Shown here: piece by piece, positions 18,500 to 27,783 of the stretch | Layout of the letters: each line of letters opens with the position of its first letter | Numbering within the stretch: the first letter of the stretch is position 1 | Assembly: GCF_017810075.1 (NCBI RefSeq) | Contig: NZ_JADNYK010000004.1 | Span: 496,001 to 560,000 of the forward strand | Direction: 5' to 3' | Source of the DNA: Pseudozobellia sp. WGM2 | GTDB taxonomy: Bacteria; Bacteroidota; Bacteroidia; Flavobacteriales; Flavobacteriaceae | DNA: 64,000 bases | Notes under the pieces: generated by a model | Database searches by the model: none | Told to the model about the DNA's origin: nothing | The model's input: only the letters and a program-made list of their open reading frames with translations | Position numbers and translations under genes: made by a program

Positions 18500-21400
18500 C
18501 TAGTCCGATTGCACAATTTCTAGTAATTTATCGTAGCTACTGACTTTTTCAAATCGTACTTCATTGCCGCTTATTTCTTTAAAATGTTCTCCAGCACAAT
18601 GAATTTTCAATTTTTCGATTTCTCGTAGGTCCATATCAGAATCAGAGCCTTTGGTTTCTGCTACAAAATAGATTTGTCTCACCTTGTCCTTATCAAATAC
18701 TATTGCCCAATCTGGACTATAATTGGCTACCGGCGTAGAGATATAGAAACTTTTAGGAAGCTTGGCGTAAACAACGACCTCTACACTATTTTCCAAGGCG
18801 GTTGCAAATTTGGACTCAATACCGGAATCAGAAGTTAAAAAGTCATAGATATGCTTTTTCAATAATTCAGAATTACGAAGGGCAAATTTGTCATTCGTAA
18901 ATACTGTCTTAGCATCATGGCGTTCGTCAGTCTTGTGATAAACAATGTTATTGATAATGAGGCTAGCTTTAACCTCATTAATTAGCTTACTTACTTTGGC
19001 AATAAATTCTTCAGGGTTTTTTCTGATAAGCAAAAACTTCTTTTCACTAATTGATTTAAGAATGGAAACAATGGTTCTGCGCGTTAGGTTGGTTATTGCC
19101 TCTATCTCACCGACAACATCATAAACCGTATCCGCATAAAGGTCGTTATCCAATTTCAAAAATTCACGTTTCGATTCCTTGACCAAACTACCGTCTTTCA
19201 TTTCTTCTTTAGTGCCATCTTGTAACTCGCCCGTTTTCACCTCATACACCCTATCACCAATATTCAGTTGAGCATTGATACGAATTTTACTGTCCTCTAT
19301 TAGTTTTCCAGTATCAAATTTGACCTCATAAATGGTTTTAAGGTTTATTTTATCCCATAGTGCCTGAAATTCTTTCTTCTTAAAATTTGTATTCGTATTG
19401 AGTATAATGGTTTCCCGTTCATTCTCAGGCTTAAACTCTTCTCCCGTATAAATCGATTTTAATAATTTTCCTATTGAGGCCCTAAACGGTTCTAGTTGCT
19501 CGGGTACTGGAATTTTTTCCTGCTCAATCAGTTCTTTCCCATCGGTGGTGATTTTGTAGTTCTCATCTATAATCTGACCCACGATTAACTTGAACTGAAT
19601 TTTTTTGGCTTCATCCTCGGTTATTCTATGTTCTTCTCCACTTTCACTTGTAATCATTTTTCCAACGAAGAAAGCTATCTCAGCTTTTTGTGGTCTATCT
19701 TTCAAGGTTGCAGCGATTTCCTTTTGTAATCCCTTAGCAAATGCTTCATAACTTTCAGAAGCTATGACAGTCAATTTATTGATTTCATGCACTTGCTCTC
19801 CGACAGCTTCGAAGTCTAAACGGTTACCATTTTTATTGACACACAATCGCATACCTCTTCCTACCTCTTGCCGTCTTCTTGTCTCACTACCGCTTTCAGG
19901 ATTCTTTAAGGCACAGATTTGAAAAACATTGGGATTATCCCAACCCTCTTTCAACGCAGAATGTGAAAAGATAAATCGAGTAGGTTCTTCAAAACTTAAT
20001 AATCGCTCTTTGTCCTTCATAATGAGGTCATAAGCTGAAATATCGTCCGATTCATCGCTACCGCGTTTTACGGACGGGTCAACTGATTTGCCTTTTTTGT
20101 CGATAGAGAAGTAGCCATTATGGACGTTCTCGGCATTATCTCTTTTTAGATATGCCCCATAGTTAGTAGGCATATAACCTTTATGGACTTTCCCGGAGTC
20201 TGTATCCTTCAGATAATCATTATACTCCTGATGAAACAGGTCTAAAAATTCACTGACAACTTTATTATATTCCTCTTCGAATATTTGCGCATACTCGCCT
20301 AATTGTTGCTCTCCTTCATCATCATACACCCTATATTTTTCTACGGTATCAATGAAAAAAAGTGACAATACCTTGATGCCTTTACCGAAAAGCTGTTTTT
20401 CTTTTTGTAAATGAGATAGAATGCATTCCCGAATTTGCACTCTTCGGAAAGCATTTTCATCCGTATCGTTTAGAATATCCCCAGGATTAATATCTTGGCC
20501 TCCTATGACCACTTTGTTTAGATATCCGTTGATTTCAGTTATGGTCTGATTTTTATAGGCTGGCATATTTCCGGAAAGCTCATATAAATTGGCTCCCTCA
20601 CTTAATTTTCTGCGAACCTTTTTAACCCCTGCCCCGATGCGTTGTTCAAACTCCAAAACCGCAAAGGGCGGTTTTGTTGTGCTTAAACTTATGTGTTCTA
20701 GATATAAGTAGCCTGTCGTACCCGTAGAACCTTTTAAGTTTATGCCCTTTACTTGAATTTTCTTTACAAGCCTTTTATTGTAAGCATCCAAGGCATCTAA
20801 CCGATAAATCTTATTATAATCGATTTTGTGGGTTGCAGAATATCTAAGTGTAAAGAGCGGGTTGAAATCTTGCATACTTTCCAAGGTCTTCTTACCATCA
20901 ACCGACTGCGGTTCGTCGATAATCAAAATCGGATTAGTCTGAGAGATAATTTCAATAGGCTTTCGAGTGCCAAATTGGTCAAGTTCTTGATAGATACGTC
21001 TTGCATCTTTTCCTCTCGCGTTAAAGGCTTGCGTATTGATAATCATAACACTAATTCTACTATCTGAGGCAAAGTTTTCAATGTCTTGCGGACGACCTGA
21101 ATTGTAAATAAAGGGGTTAATCTTATGCCCGTATTTTTCTTGAAAATGCTCTTGGGTGACTTGGAACGATTTATACACCCCTTCTCGAATAGCTATACTC
21201 GGAACAATAACTATAAACTTGCTCCAACCATACTTTTCAAAAAGTTCGTACATGGTACGGATATAGGTATAGGTCTTACCCGTACCCGTTTCCATTTCAA
21301 TGGTCAGGTTATATCCGAGCTTTGCTTGCTTCGGTCTTTCTATATACTCACTTTCATGTAGTTCATTTTCTTTTTGAACCTCTTGGATGTTTTTTAAAAC

Positions 21401-21625
21401 CTGGGTTTCTAAAATTTGAATGCTGCTATTACGATAACCGATTTCTTCCTCAATATTAAAATCTAAAGATGCCGTGCCCGATGCCGCTTGTTTTGCCTTG
21501 CGAATAAGCTCCTTACTGCGCTCTAGGGTAAAACGGTTTGTTTTTAAGGGTTGACCTTGAAAGCAATCTACCACAGCCTGTACCGCCTTAACCTGAAAAT
21601 CTTGTTCCTTAAATTGTAGTTTCAT
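18500..21625 (-). CDS. type III restriction endonuclease, Res subunit
   Basis: Superfamily 2 ATPase-nuclease that, with Mod, moves along DNA and cuts unmethylated DNA. At 1041 residues it is a typical Res. Walker A is METGTGKTYTY (about 111-121) and the DEAD-like motif is ILIIDEPQSVDG. A later lobe has FSHSALKEGWDNPNVFQICAL and the motif VI block RRQEVGRGMRL. Near the C-terminus YSPDWAIVF and FVAETKG supply the PD...ExK nuclease. It starts 2 nt after the Mod stop. Confidence 0.95.
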   Translation of the reverse strand: MKLQFKEQDFQVKAVQAVVDCFQGQPLKTNRFTLERSKELIRKAKQAASGTASLDFNIEEEIGYRNSSIQILETQVLKNIQEVQKENELHESEYIERPKQAKLGYNLTIEMETGTGKTYTYIRTMYELFEKYGWSKFIVIVPSIAIREGVYKSFQVTQEHFQEKYGHKINPFIYNSGRPQDIENFASDSRISVMIINTQAFNARGKDARRIYQELDQFGTRKPIEIISQTNPILIIDEPQSVDGKKTLESMQDFNPLFTLRYSATHKIDYNKIYRLDALDAYNKRLVKKIQVKGINLKGSTGTTGYLYLEHISLSTTKPPFAVLEFEQRIGAGVKKVRRKLSEGANLYELSGNMPAYKNQTITEINGYLNKVVIGGQDINPGDILNDTDENAFRRVQIRECILSHLQKEKQLFGKGIKVLSLFFIDTVEKYRVYDDEGEQQLGEYAQIFEEEYNKVVSEFLDLFHQEYNDYLKDTDSGKVHKGYMPTNYGAYLKRDNAENVHNGYFSIDKKGKSVDPSVKRGSDESDDISAYDLIMKDKERLLSFEEPTRFIFSHSALKEGWDNPNVFQICALKNPESGSETRRRQEVGRGMRLCVNKNGNRLDFEAVGEQVHEINKLTVIASESYEAFAKGLQKEIAATLKDRPQKAEIAFFVGKMITSESGEEHRITEDEAKKIQFKLIVGQIIDENYKITTDGKELIEQEKIPVPEQLEPFRASIGKLLKSIYTGEEFKPENERETIILNTNTNFKKKEFQALWDKINLKTIYEVKFDTGKLIEDSKIRINAQLNIGDRVYEVKTGELQDGTKEEMKDGSLVKESKREFLKLDNDLYADTVYDVVGEIEAITNLTRRTIVSILKSISEKKFLLIRKNPEEFIAKVSKLINEVKASLIINNIVYHKTDERHDAKTVFTNDKFALRNSELLKKHIYDFLTSDSGIESKFATALENSVEVVVYAKLPKSFYISTPVANYSPDWAIVFDKDKVRQIYFVAETKGSDSDMDLREIEKLKIHCAGEHFKEISGNEVRFEKVSSYDKLLEIVQSD

Positions 21626-21627
21626 CC

Positions 21628-23502
21628 TTAAATAACTTTCATTTCAGTTTCAGGACTCAACTGTTTCAATAACTGCTTTACATTGGTCTTTGCCGTATCG
21701 TCTTTAAAACCACTATCCTTGAAAACAATACGCAGGGGTTCGTCTTTAGCGATTTCTTTTGCAAAAGCTTCGTCAATACCATCATCAAAACAAGCAAAAA
21801 GGGAGTTTTCAGCTACCTTAAAAACCCTCTTCCCGTTAATATCAACTTGCTCGATTTTCAGCGATAATGGTAAACCCCAATCTAGCATCACCTGTGCCAA
21901 AAGGTCATCAGCAGTTCTATCGGGTTTAACGTTATCAGAAAAGAGTTCTAGATTATCTTGGGTATATTCTTGTGGTTTATAATACACATCTTGCATATTA
22001 CTTTCATCTAAACGGTAGACACGAAAGCCATAATCAATATCCGCCTCTGTTTCTTTTTTGACTTTTTTCGCAGCCCTACGGATACGTTCCTTGCCTATTT
22101 CACAAAGATTATTATATCCGGCTTTATAGGCTTCACTACCGGATTCCGTTTCTTCAGGGATTTGGACCAATATAAATTTTTGAGAATTGCTTTTTAGTGC
22201 ATTATGGCTGAGTACCGCATCCGCCAATGGAGCAGAACCAGAAAAGAAGTCGAGCACTATTGAACTTTCCTCAGAAGCAATTTCTAACATTCTAGAAATT
22301 AAACCAGTTGGTTTAGGAGTATCAAAGACTGCTGTTCCATTAAAAAGTTTTGTCAATTCTCTTTTTGCCGAATCATTTGTCCCAACTTCTTTAGCCCACC
22401 AAATTGTTTCAACCGTTAAGCCCTGCTGACCTTCCGTTATAAACTTTTTAATTCTTGGAACCCCGCCCCCATCACTTCCAAACCAAATTCTGTTATCTGC
22501 TATAGCTTCATCCATTCTTGTCTTTGTATATCTCCAACAAGAACCTGAGGGCGGGTCAACTTCTCTTCCCGAAGGCGTAATAAGAGTATAAAATTGGTTT
22601 TTAGTACCATGTCCAGCTTGTGCAATAGCCGGAACAGAAGTCCAAACCCCTCTCGGGTCATTATCTGGATTCTTGTAACGGCTTTTTGCTTCATCATCCA
22701 TCTCCATTAGTCCTAAAACTCTTGACACCGCAGCCCTATCTCGTGCGTAACAAACTATATAATCATGTCGGGTTGAAACTTCTTTTCTATTTTCCCTTGT
22801 TTTTCGTTTTTCCCATAAAAATGTAGCGATGAAGTTGGCTTCTCCAAAAATCTCATCACATAGCTTTATGAGGTTTCCAAGTTCGTTATCGTCTATTGAT
22901 ATAAAGACGGCACCATCTTCTGTTAAGAGGTTTCTTGCTAATTTTAGTCTTGGAAATAACATGCTTAACCAATCAGAATGATATCGCCCAGAAGTGTCTG
23001 CATTTTGGAATAAGCGTTGGTTATACTCATCTTTTTGTCCACTTTCCTGCTTATATTCTTCGCTATCCTGAGTAAAATTATCTTTATACACGAAGTCCTT
23101 ACCCGTATTGTAAGGCGGGTCTATATAAATCATTTTGATTTTACCCAAATAGCTTTCTTGAAGTAATTTGAGCACCTCCAAATTATCCCCTTCAATATAG
23201 AGGTTCTCTGTATTGTCAAAATCAACAGAGTCTTCTCGTATAGGGCGTAAGGTTTTGGTGGTAGGGAGATTTGCCGTTACAATAGCCTCTTTCTTGCCCG
23301 GCCATTCCAAGCGATACCGTTCTTTATTTCCCTCAACTACCGCATGGTTTAACTCTTGTTTTAGCAAATCAAAGTCTATGGCTTTACCCTCGGCACTCTC
23401 TGTAACGCAATTGGGAAAAAGTTCAGCGAGCTTTTCAAAGTTCTCATTGACTAAATCTGGGGAGGAAAGGTCTAGTTTTTCTGTGGTCATATTTTGGTCC
23501 AA
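21628..23502 (-). CDS. type III DNA methyltransferase, Mod subunit
   Basis: Beta-class adenine methyltransferase that recognises the target site and protects host DNA, also the specificity subunit of Res. The catalytic motif DPPYNTGKDF is at 128-137. The SAM-binding motif I, VLDFFSGSAPLADAVL, comes later at about 410-425, the order expected of the beta class. The target recognition region lies between. The 624-residue length is normal for Mod. It is the first gene of the tight six-gene operon, 91 nt downstream of the PIF1-like gene. The recognition sequence cannot be read from the protein. Confidence 0.95.
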   Translation of the reverse strand: MDQNMTTEKLDLSSPDLVNENFEKLAELFPNCVTESAEGKAIDFDLLKQELNHAVVEGNKERYRLEWPGKKEAIVTANLPTTKTLRPIREDSVDFDNTENLYIEGDNLEVLKLLQESYLGKIKMIYIDPPYNTGKDFVYKDNFTQDSEEYKQESGQKDEYNQRLFQNADTSGRYHSDWLSMLFPRLKLARNLLTEDGAVFISIDDNELGNLIKLCDEIFGEANFIATFLWEKRKTRENRKEVSTRHDYIVCYARDRAAVSRVLGLMEMDDEAKSRYKNPDNDPRGVWTSVPAIAQAGHGTKNQFYTLITPSGREVDPPSGSCWRYTKTRMDEAIADNRIWFGSDGGGVPRIKKFITEGQQGLTVETIWWAKEVGTNDSAKRELTKLFNGTAVFDTPKPTGLISRMLEIASEESSIVLDFFSGSAPLADAVLSHNALKSNSQKFILVQIPEETESGSEAYKAGYNNLCEIGKERIRRAAKKVKKETEADIDYGFRVYRLDESNMQDVYYKPQEYTQDNLELFSDNVKPDRTADDLLAQVMLDWGLPLSLKIEQVDINGKRVFKVAENSLFACFDDGIDEAFAKEIAKDEPLRIVFKDSGFKDDTAKTNVKQLLKQLSPETEMKVI

Positions 23503-23593
23503 TTGTTAGTCAATATTTTAAAAGTAATTCTTATCACAGTTGCAAAAATAAGATAGCATTAAGACTTTACTATTGAAAAGAGATTTTGGTTTG

Positions 23594-25474
23594 TTATTTT
23601 TTAAATCTTTGATACCATTTCAAATTTTCAAGCTCTTTTATTTTTCTATACTGTTCATCGATTTTATCATATAAATTATTTGCTTCTGAATGCAAATAAT
23701 TAATGTGCTCCTTAAATTCTTCGTTCTTGATTTTTAATTCTTTGTTAGATTGTGCCAAAAATTCATTTTCCTCTTTTTGAGCTATAATCTCATCATTCTG
23801 TAAATCCAAACTCAGCTTAAGAGCCTTATTTTCAAGTATCCGTTTTTGTAGTTTTTTATATTGAATTGGCGATGTCGAGCCTTTTATTCTATTGAGATAA
23901 ACAATAATATATCTCTTGAAAGTATCAGTGTTTAAATCATTTCTCAGCTTTAAAGCTTCTTGAAGTTTTTCAAAAGCGATACCAAATGAACCTGCATTAA
24001 GCGCATTTCGTGCTTCCTCATATTTTCTATCAGCCATACCGGAGTTAAGAAAATTATCAATCAAGGTATCAGGTGTCTTTGTTTTTGCAAATTCCATTAC
24101 CCTTGGGTCGGTAATAATTGCCGAAGGAGGAATTTCAGTTTTTAATTTTAACCCACTAAATGTTGTGCACCTGCTGAGCGCAACATATACCTGCCCTGAA
24201 GAAAAACAGTTTGCTAAGTCGGCATATACTTTTTCAAAGGTCAACCCCTGGCTCTTATGAACCGTAATTGCCCATGCTAATTTTATGGGAAACTGTTCAA
24301 ACGTGCCTAATACAACTTCTTCTATTTTCTTTAGCTCTTTGTTCCATCGATATTCAATATTCTCCCATTCTGCTCTTTCAACTGTAATTTGAGACTTCTC
24401 ACTATCATCAAATTCCGCAATAATTTCATCATTTGAAAGCGATACGATCTTAGCGATTTTACCATTGTAATATCTTTTAGATTCCCCTGTATCATTCTTA
24501 ATGAACATTACCTGAGCACCTTCTTTTAATTTTAGAAGATCTTCAGATGGCTTTCTATTATCAGGAAATTGACCCGTTATATTTGCATGAAATTCAAAAA
24601 GCTCGGAAGTTAAAGAATTCAACTTGGTCAAATTGGTACTATTTACAATCGCATTATGGCTAGCTAAATAGATATAATTTTCGTTTTCTTTTGCGTTAAA
24701 TGTAGGCTCGTGTTTCTGCTTTAAAATCTTGAAATCAGAACTATCCATCTGGTTTATCCTGATTCTGTTTAAAAGACCTATGAATTCCTTTTCATTTTGG
24801 CGATAAATCTTCTTCAATTCGATGTGACCCCATTGGTTAACACGAATAGCTTCCTCCACAATTTTGGCGCTAAAAAAGAAAGGGGTTTTATAGAATTGGG
24901 ATAATATTTTCCACTCATTATTCATAACAACTGGTGGAAGCTGAAATGTATCTCCTATTAATACCACTTGCACTCCGCCGAAAGGGATGTAATGCTTGTT
25001 TCTAAATGTTCTTAGTAGATTGTCTATAACATCCAATAAATCACAACGAACCATTGATATTTCATCAATAACTAGTAGTTCAAGCTCTCGCATTATTTTT
25101 AAGCGGTCCTCATTATATCTAAACGTGTCGTAAATATTTGCAGATTTTTCTCCCGTTTCCTGGTTGATTATTAGCGATTTTCTACATAATCTTTGGTCAT
25201 TTGGACTAAAGGGACTGAATGGTATCTTAAAAAATGAATGGATGGTTACGCCTTTGGCATTGATAGCTGCGACTCCGGTTGGCGCAACAATAGCTATTTT
25301 CTTTTTGGTGGTTTTTCTTAGGTACTTTAAGAATGTAGTTTTACCAGTACCCGCTTTACCTGTTAAATAGATAATTTGACCCGTATGTTCTACAAGCTTT
25401 ATGGCCTTGAGAAACTCTTTATTCTCTTGATCAAGTTGGATGTTATCAACACTGAAGTTTTCGTTATTGGTCAA
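23594..25474 (-). CDS. PIF1-like superfamily 1 DNA helicase with coiled-coil tail
   Basis: DNA helicase of the PIF1/RecD-like class. Walker A TGKAGTGKTTFL (from residue 38) is followed by IAIVAPTGVAAINAKGVTIH, the Walker B VIDEISMVRCDLLD, and the late motifs LAWAITVHKSQGLTF and QVYVALSRC. After the motor (about residue 470) come a helical repeat segment and a Glu/Lys/Asn-rich coiled coil to residue 626, which could dock to partners. Same strand as the restriction operon and 91 nt upstream of mod, so it may be an added member. Similar helicases are also free-standing in Bacteroidota, so linkage to defence is not certain. Confidence 0.85.
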   Translation of the reverse strand: MTNNENFSVDNIQLDQENKEFLKAIKLVEHTGQIIYLTGKAGTGKTTFLKYLRKTTKKKIAIVAPTGVAAINAKGVTIHSFFKIPFSPFSPNDQRLCRKSLIINQETGEKSANIYDTFRYNEDRLKIMRELELLVIDEISMVRCDLLDVIDNLLRTFRNKHYIPFGGVQVVLIGDTFQLPPVVMNNEWKILSQFYKTPFFFSAKIVEEAIRVNQWGHIELKKIYRQNEKEFIGLLNRIRINQMDSSDFKILKQKHEPTFNAKENENYIYLASHNAIVNSTNLTKLNSLTSELFEFHANITGQFPDNRKPSEDLLKLKEGAQVMFIKNDTGESKRYYNGKIAKIVSLSNDEIIAEFDDSEKSQITVERAEWENIEYRWNKELKKIEEVVLGTFEQFPIKLAWAITVHKSQGLTFEKVYADLANCFSSGQVYVALSRCTTFSGLKLKTEIPPSAIITDPRVMEFAKTKTPDTLIDNFLNSGMADRKYEEARNALNAGSFGIAFEKLQEALKLRNDLNTDTFKRYIIVYLNRIKGSTSPIQYKKLQKRILENKALKLSLDLQNDEIIAQKEENEFLAQSNKELKIKNEEFKEHINYLHSEANNLYDKIDEQYRKIKELENLKWYQRFKK

Positions 25475-26148
25475 ATTATATCAGTTGTTTTGGCGTAGGT
25501 ATTTGTTTCTAAAGAGTATAAAACGCTAAAAATAAGTTAGTAATGCAAGTTTAGCAAAATAATTCCTACAAAAGATGGGATAACGATAATTGAACCATAT
25601 AAGATAATTTCTTTACGGTTTAATGTAAACATCTTGCTGAGAAATTGCCATGGTTCCTATCAGATGTCATTAAAATATTTAAAAACATTTATTCGCCCCA
25701 ACTAAATCCTATTCAGCCCATTCCCACTCCATTCCGTTGCTCTCCATTCCGGGAAATAAGCTTCATATATCATTATCTTAGACACAATCCCCGCTTTTGA
25801 CTTTCCATTCCGCTAACCCTTCCCGATGCTCTGGGAAGGAACACTCCATTACAAGTCAAAACCGTGAATTAAGTCCGCTTGAACTCAAATTGATATTTAG
25901 TGTTTTGTTCCGCATCAAGAGGCTATTGAAACTTCACAATTTTAGGTTTTGACCCACTACCCGAACCGCCACCATTACCCTTTTTTGACGGCGAAAAAAC
26001 AACATTCATTCTTGCACGACGGCATAAACCAGGCTCGTGCCTCGCTCTTTTTTATACGTCTTACCAAGCCTGAATATTGTAAAGCATTAAGCAACAAAAA
26101 AAAGGTAACAGCGACGGCTCTGTGGGAAGTAAATCAAAACCGGAAACC
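25475..26148. other. intergenic region with repeated CCATTCC motifs
   Basis: Long gene-poor stretch between the minus-strand PIF1-like helicase and plus-strand ssb cluster. The motif CCATTCCG occurs at about 25730, 25745 and 25805 (the contexts CTCCATTCCG and TTCCATTCCG), with the inverted repeat at 25818-25839 next to them. A frame at 25949-26152 is open but looks non-coding. The repeats could be protein-binding sites. I see no known replication origin pattern beyond that. Confidence 0.4.
25818..25839. repeat. 7-bp inverted repeat hairpin
   Basis: CCTTCCC (25818-25824) pairs with GGGAAGG (25833-25839) around an 8-nt loop. There is no T tail, so it is not an obvious terminator. It sits among the CCATTCCG motifs. 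Confidence 0.5.
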
Positions 26149-26307
26149 ATGAAATCATATCAAATCCTCAAAAATGAAGCGGAACAAAAGTTAAAAAACA
26201 ACAAAAAGGAAAACGCTCTAGGTGTAATAAGTAAATCGATTTTAAATGCTGTTCGAAGGGTTCGGACAGGCGTATTAATTAATCCTAAATTTTTCAATTA
26301 TGAGTAG
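26149..26307 (+). CDS. small basic helical protein upstream of ssb (52 aa)
   Basis: Starts MKSYQILKNEAEQKLKNNKK and ends LINPKFFNYE. The ATG at 26149 is preferred over a GTG at 26122 because the lead is otherwise unlike the rest. Its stop overlaps the ssb start by 8 nt, implying translational coupling. Lys-rich and mostly helical by composition, without TM or known motif. It may be a small ICE accessory protein; function unknown. Confidence 0.5.
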   Translation: MKSYQILKNEAEQKLKNNKKENALGVISKSILNAVRRVRTGVLINPKFFNYE

Positions 26308-26647
26308 TATCAAAAATTATGTGCATCTGTTAGGGAACATCGGGGATGACCCTAAAGTAACCAAACTAGACGGTGGTAAAAAAGTAGCTCGTTTTTCATT
26401 GGCTACCAATGAAACCTACAAAGACCGAAAAGGAGAAAAGCAACAGTTAACGGACTGGCATACGGTCGTAGCTTGGGGCAAGACTGCTGAAATCATTGAA
26501 AAATATGCGCACAAGGGCAAGCAAGTGGCGGTAGTCGGTAAACTCAAAAGCAGAACCTATACCGAGCCTAAAGAAGGCAACGAAAGACGGGTAACGGAAG
26601 TAGTTGCCGACGAAATCCTGTTATTGGGCGGTAAGTCTGATAATTAA
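26300..26647 (+). CDS. ssb: single-stranded DNA-binding protein
   Basis: OB-fold SSB of 115 residues: SSIKNYVHLLGNIGDDPKV at the N-terminus, then ARFSLATNET and TDWHTVVAWGKTAEIIEKY, then GKQVAVVGKLKSRTY. It lacks the acidic, proline-rich C-terminal tail ending in DDDIPF that housekeeping SSBs use to recruit partners, so it is an element-borne, short form. It should coat the transferred strand during conjugation and damp the host SOS response. A strong terminator follows at 26661. Confidence 0.95.
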   Translation: MSSIKNYVHLLGNIGDDPKVTKLDGGKKVARFSLATNETYKDRKGEKQQLTDWHTVVAWGKTAEIIEKYAHKGKQVAVVGKLKSRTYTEPKEGNERRVTEVVADEILLLGGKSDN

Positions 26648-26660
26648 ACCATAAAAACAA

Positions 26661-26696
26661 AGAGGGCGACACCGTGGAAAGTTACGCCCTCTTTTT
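26661..26696 (+). terminator. Rho-independent terminator after ssb
   Basis: AGAGGGCG (26661-26668) pairs perfectly with CGCCCTCT (26685-26692) and runs into a TTTTT tract. It lies 13 nt after the ssb stop. Confidence 0.9.
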
Positions 26697-26722
26697 CATC
26701 GTCTAATCTTAATAATAAAACA

Positions 26723-27178
26723 ATGAGAAACGAAGTTAATGAAATTCAAATAAGCTATTGCGAAAAATTAGGGGTACTCAATTCAGAACCTGCGAACTCC
26801 TCCGATAGGGTTGCCGAATTATTGTATCAAACATGGGATAAAAACACTATCGGACTTCATGAAACCTTTAAAGTGTTATTGCTTAATAATGCCAATAAGG
26901 TCAAAGGCACCTTTCAAGCTTCCACTGGTGGATTGACGGGCACATTGGTAGATTTGCGAATACTTTTTGCGGTTGTACTCAAAACTCTCTCCACGGCCAT
27001 CATTTTGGCGCACAATCATCCATCGGGTATTACCAAAGCTAGTGGTGCCGATATCGCATTGACCAAAAAAATAGAAAAGGCTGCCGAACTTTTTGACATT
27101 CGAGTGTTGGACCATCTGATCATACTTCCAGATGGCAACTATTTTAGCTTTCGAGATAATGGATTAATGAAAAATTAG
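26723..27178 (+). CDS. radC: RadC-family JAB-domain protein
   Basis: JAB1/MPN-fold protein with the metal-binding HNHPSG motif followed by SGADIALTKKI and a downstream Asp (LDHLIILPDG), all typical of RadC. At 151 residues it is the short form found on mobile elements, without the N-terminal helix-hairpin-helix domain. The biochemical function of RadC proteins is still unsettled despite the name. It lies between the ssb terminator and the small downstream gene. Confidence 0.9.
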   Translation: MRNEVNEIQISYCEKLGVLNSEPANSSDRVAELLYQTWDKNTIGLHETFKVLLLNNANKVKGTFQASTGGLTGTLVDLRILFAVVLKTLSTAIILAHNHPSGITKASGADIALTKKIEKAAELFDIRVLDHLIILPDGNYFSFRDNGLMKN

Positions 27179-27184
27179 AAAGTG

Positions 27185-27403
27185 ATGGATATACATATTG
27201 ATATACCTTTTCGTCTAAATTTCAATAACCTTGACCTTGAAACGCAAGAAAAACTCATGCATCAATCCAAGCAAGAGGTAGAACACAAATTCGGTGAGGA
27301 CTTGAAAAAGTACGCAGATGAAAACTTCCTGGATTACGATTCGCTTTTGGAAGAAGAAGCCATTAAAAACCTCTATAACCACAAATTCAAGTTTACCATC
27401 TAA
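27185..27403 (+). CDS. small acidic hypothetical protein (72 aa)
   Basis: Starts MDIHIDIPFRLNFNNLDLET and is rich in Glu, Asp and Lys, with a helical C-terminal half. I prefer the ATG at 27185 over the adjoining GTG at 27182. It begins 6 nt after the radC stop, so the two are co-transcribed, and is followed by a terminator. I do not recognise the family. Confidence 0.6.
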   Translation: MDIHIDIPFRLNFNNLDLETQEKLMHQSKQEVEHKFGEDLKKYADENFLDYDSLLEEEAIKNLYNHKFKFTI

Positions 27404-27426
27404 AGTAACACCATTTAGATTGATAC

Positions 27427-27452
27427 AAGGCAGCCTTTTAGGTTGCCTTTTT
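27427..27452 (+). terminator. Rho-independent terminator after the radC transcript
   Basis: AAGGCAGCC (27427-27435) pairs with GGTTGCCTT (27441-27449), with one G-T wobble and a 5-nt loop, then a T run. It closes the transcript that starts before radC. Confidence 0.8.
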
Positions 27453-27783
27453 CATTTTAGTATTCCCATCATTTATATCCCAAACCTGAAAATTCCTTAA
27501 AAGTCATCATTACAAACTCTTAAAATTTTGAATATGAAATCCGCCTTACGAACTGCAAACTAATTTGGGATGAAGGCTGGATTTTTCTCCTGCGGAGTAA
27601 AAAGGAAGAGCAAGAGGGTAACGCGCTGGCGCGGCGTTACTGGATTTCAGTTCATTACAACGTACTGAATATTAGTGTTTTAACTGTATTTAGAGAAAAT
27701 TTATCGCTTAAAAATAGTCCTGTTTTGCGTCAAACGCCCTGAAAAGGCCCATAAACAGGCAAAAGTTTGAGTCAAATTGTATC
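27453..27783. other. non-coding region upstream of mobilization genes, candidate oriT
   Basis: About 330 bp with no plausible gene between the radC-operon terminator and the BfmA/BtgA gene. Transfer origins commonly lie just before the relaxosome genes. It contains the GTAACGC/GCGTTAC inverted repeat. No nick consensus can be assigned by eye. Confidence 0.4.
27618..27640. repeat. 7-bp inverted repeat in candidate oriT
   Basis: GTAACGC (27618-27624) and GCGTTAC (27634-27640) are perfect inverted copies around a 9-nt GC-rich spacer. No T tail follows. Position and form fit a relaxosome binding site, which is inference. Confidence 0.5.

Noticed and set aside
12197-23502. Considered DISARM or BREX for the restriction operon
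   Set aside because: No DUF1998 gene, no PglZ, BrxC or Lon-like gene. Mod and Res are of plain type III.
25949-26152. 67-codon plus-strand frame before ssb
   Set aside because: Composition is unlike a protein and it overlaps the better-supported 52-residue frame, so I regard it as non-coding.
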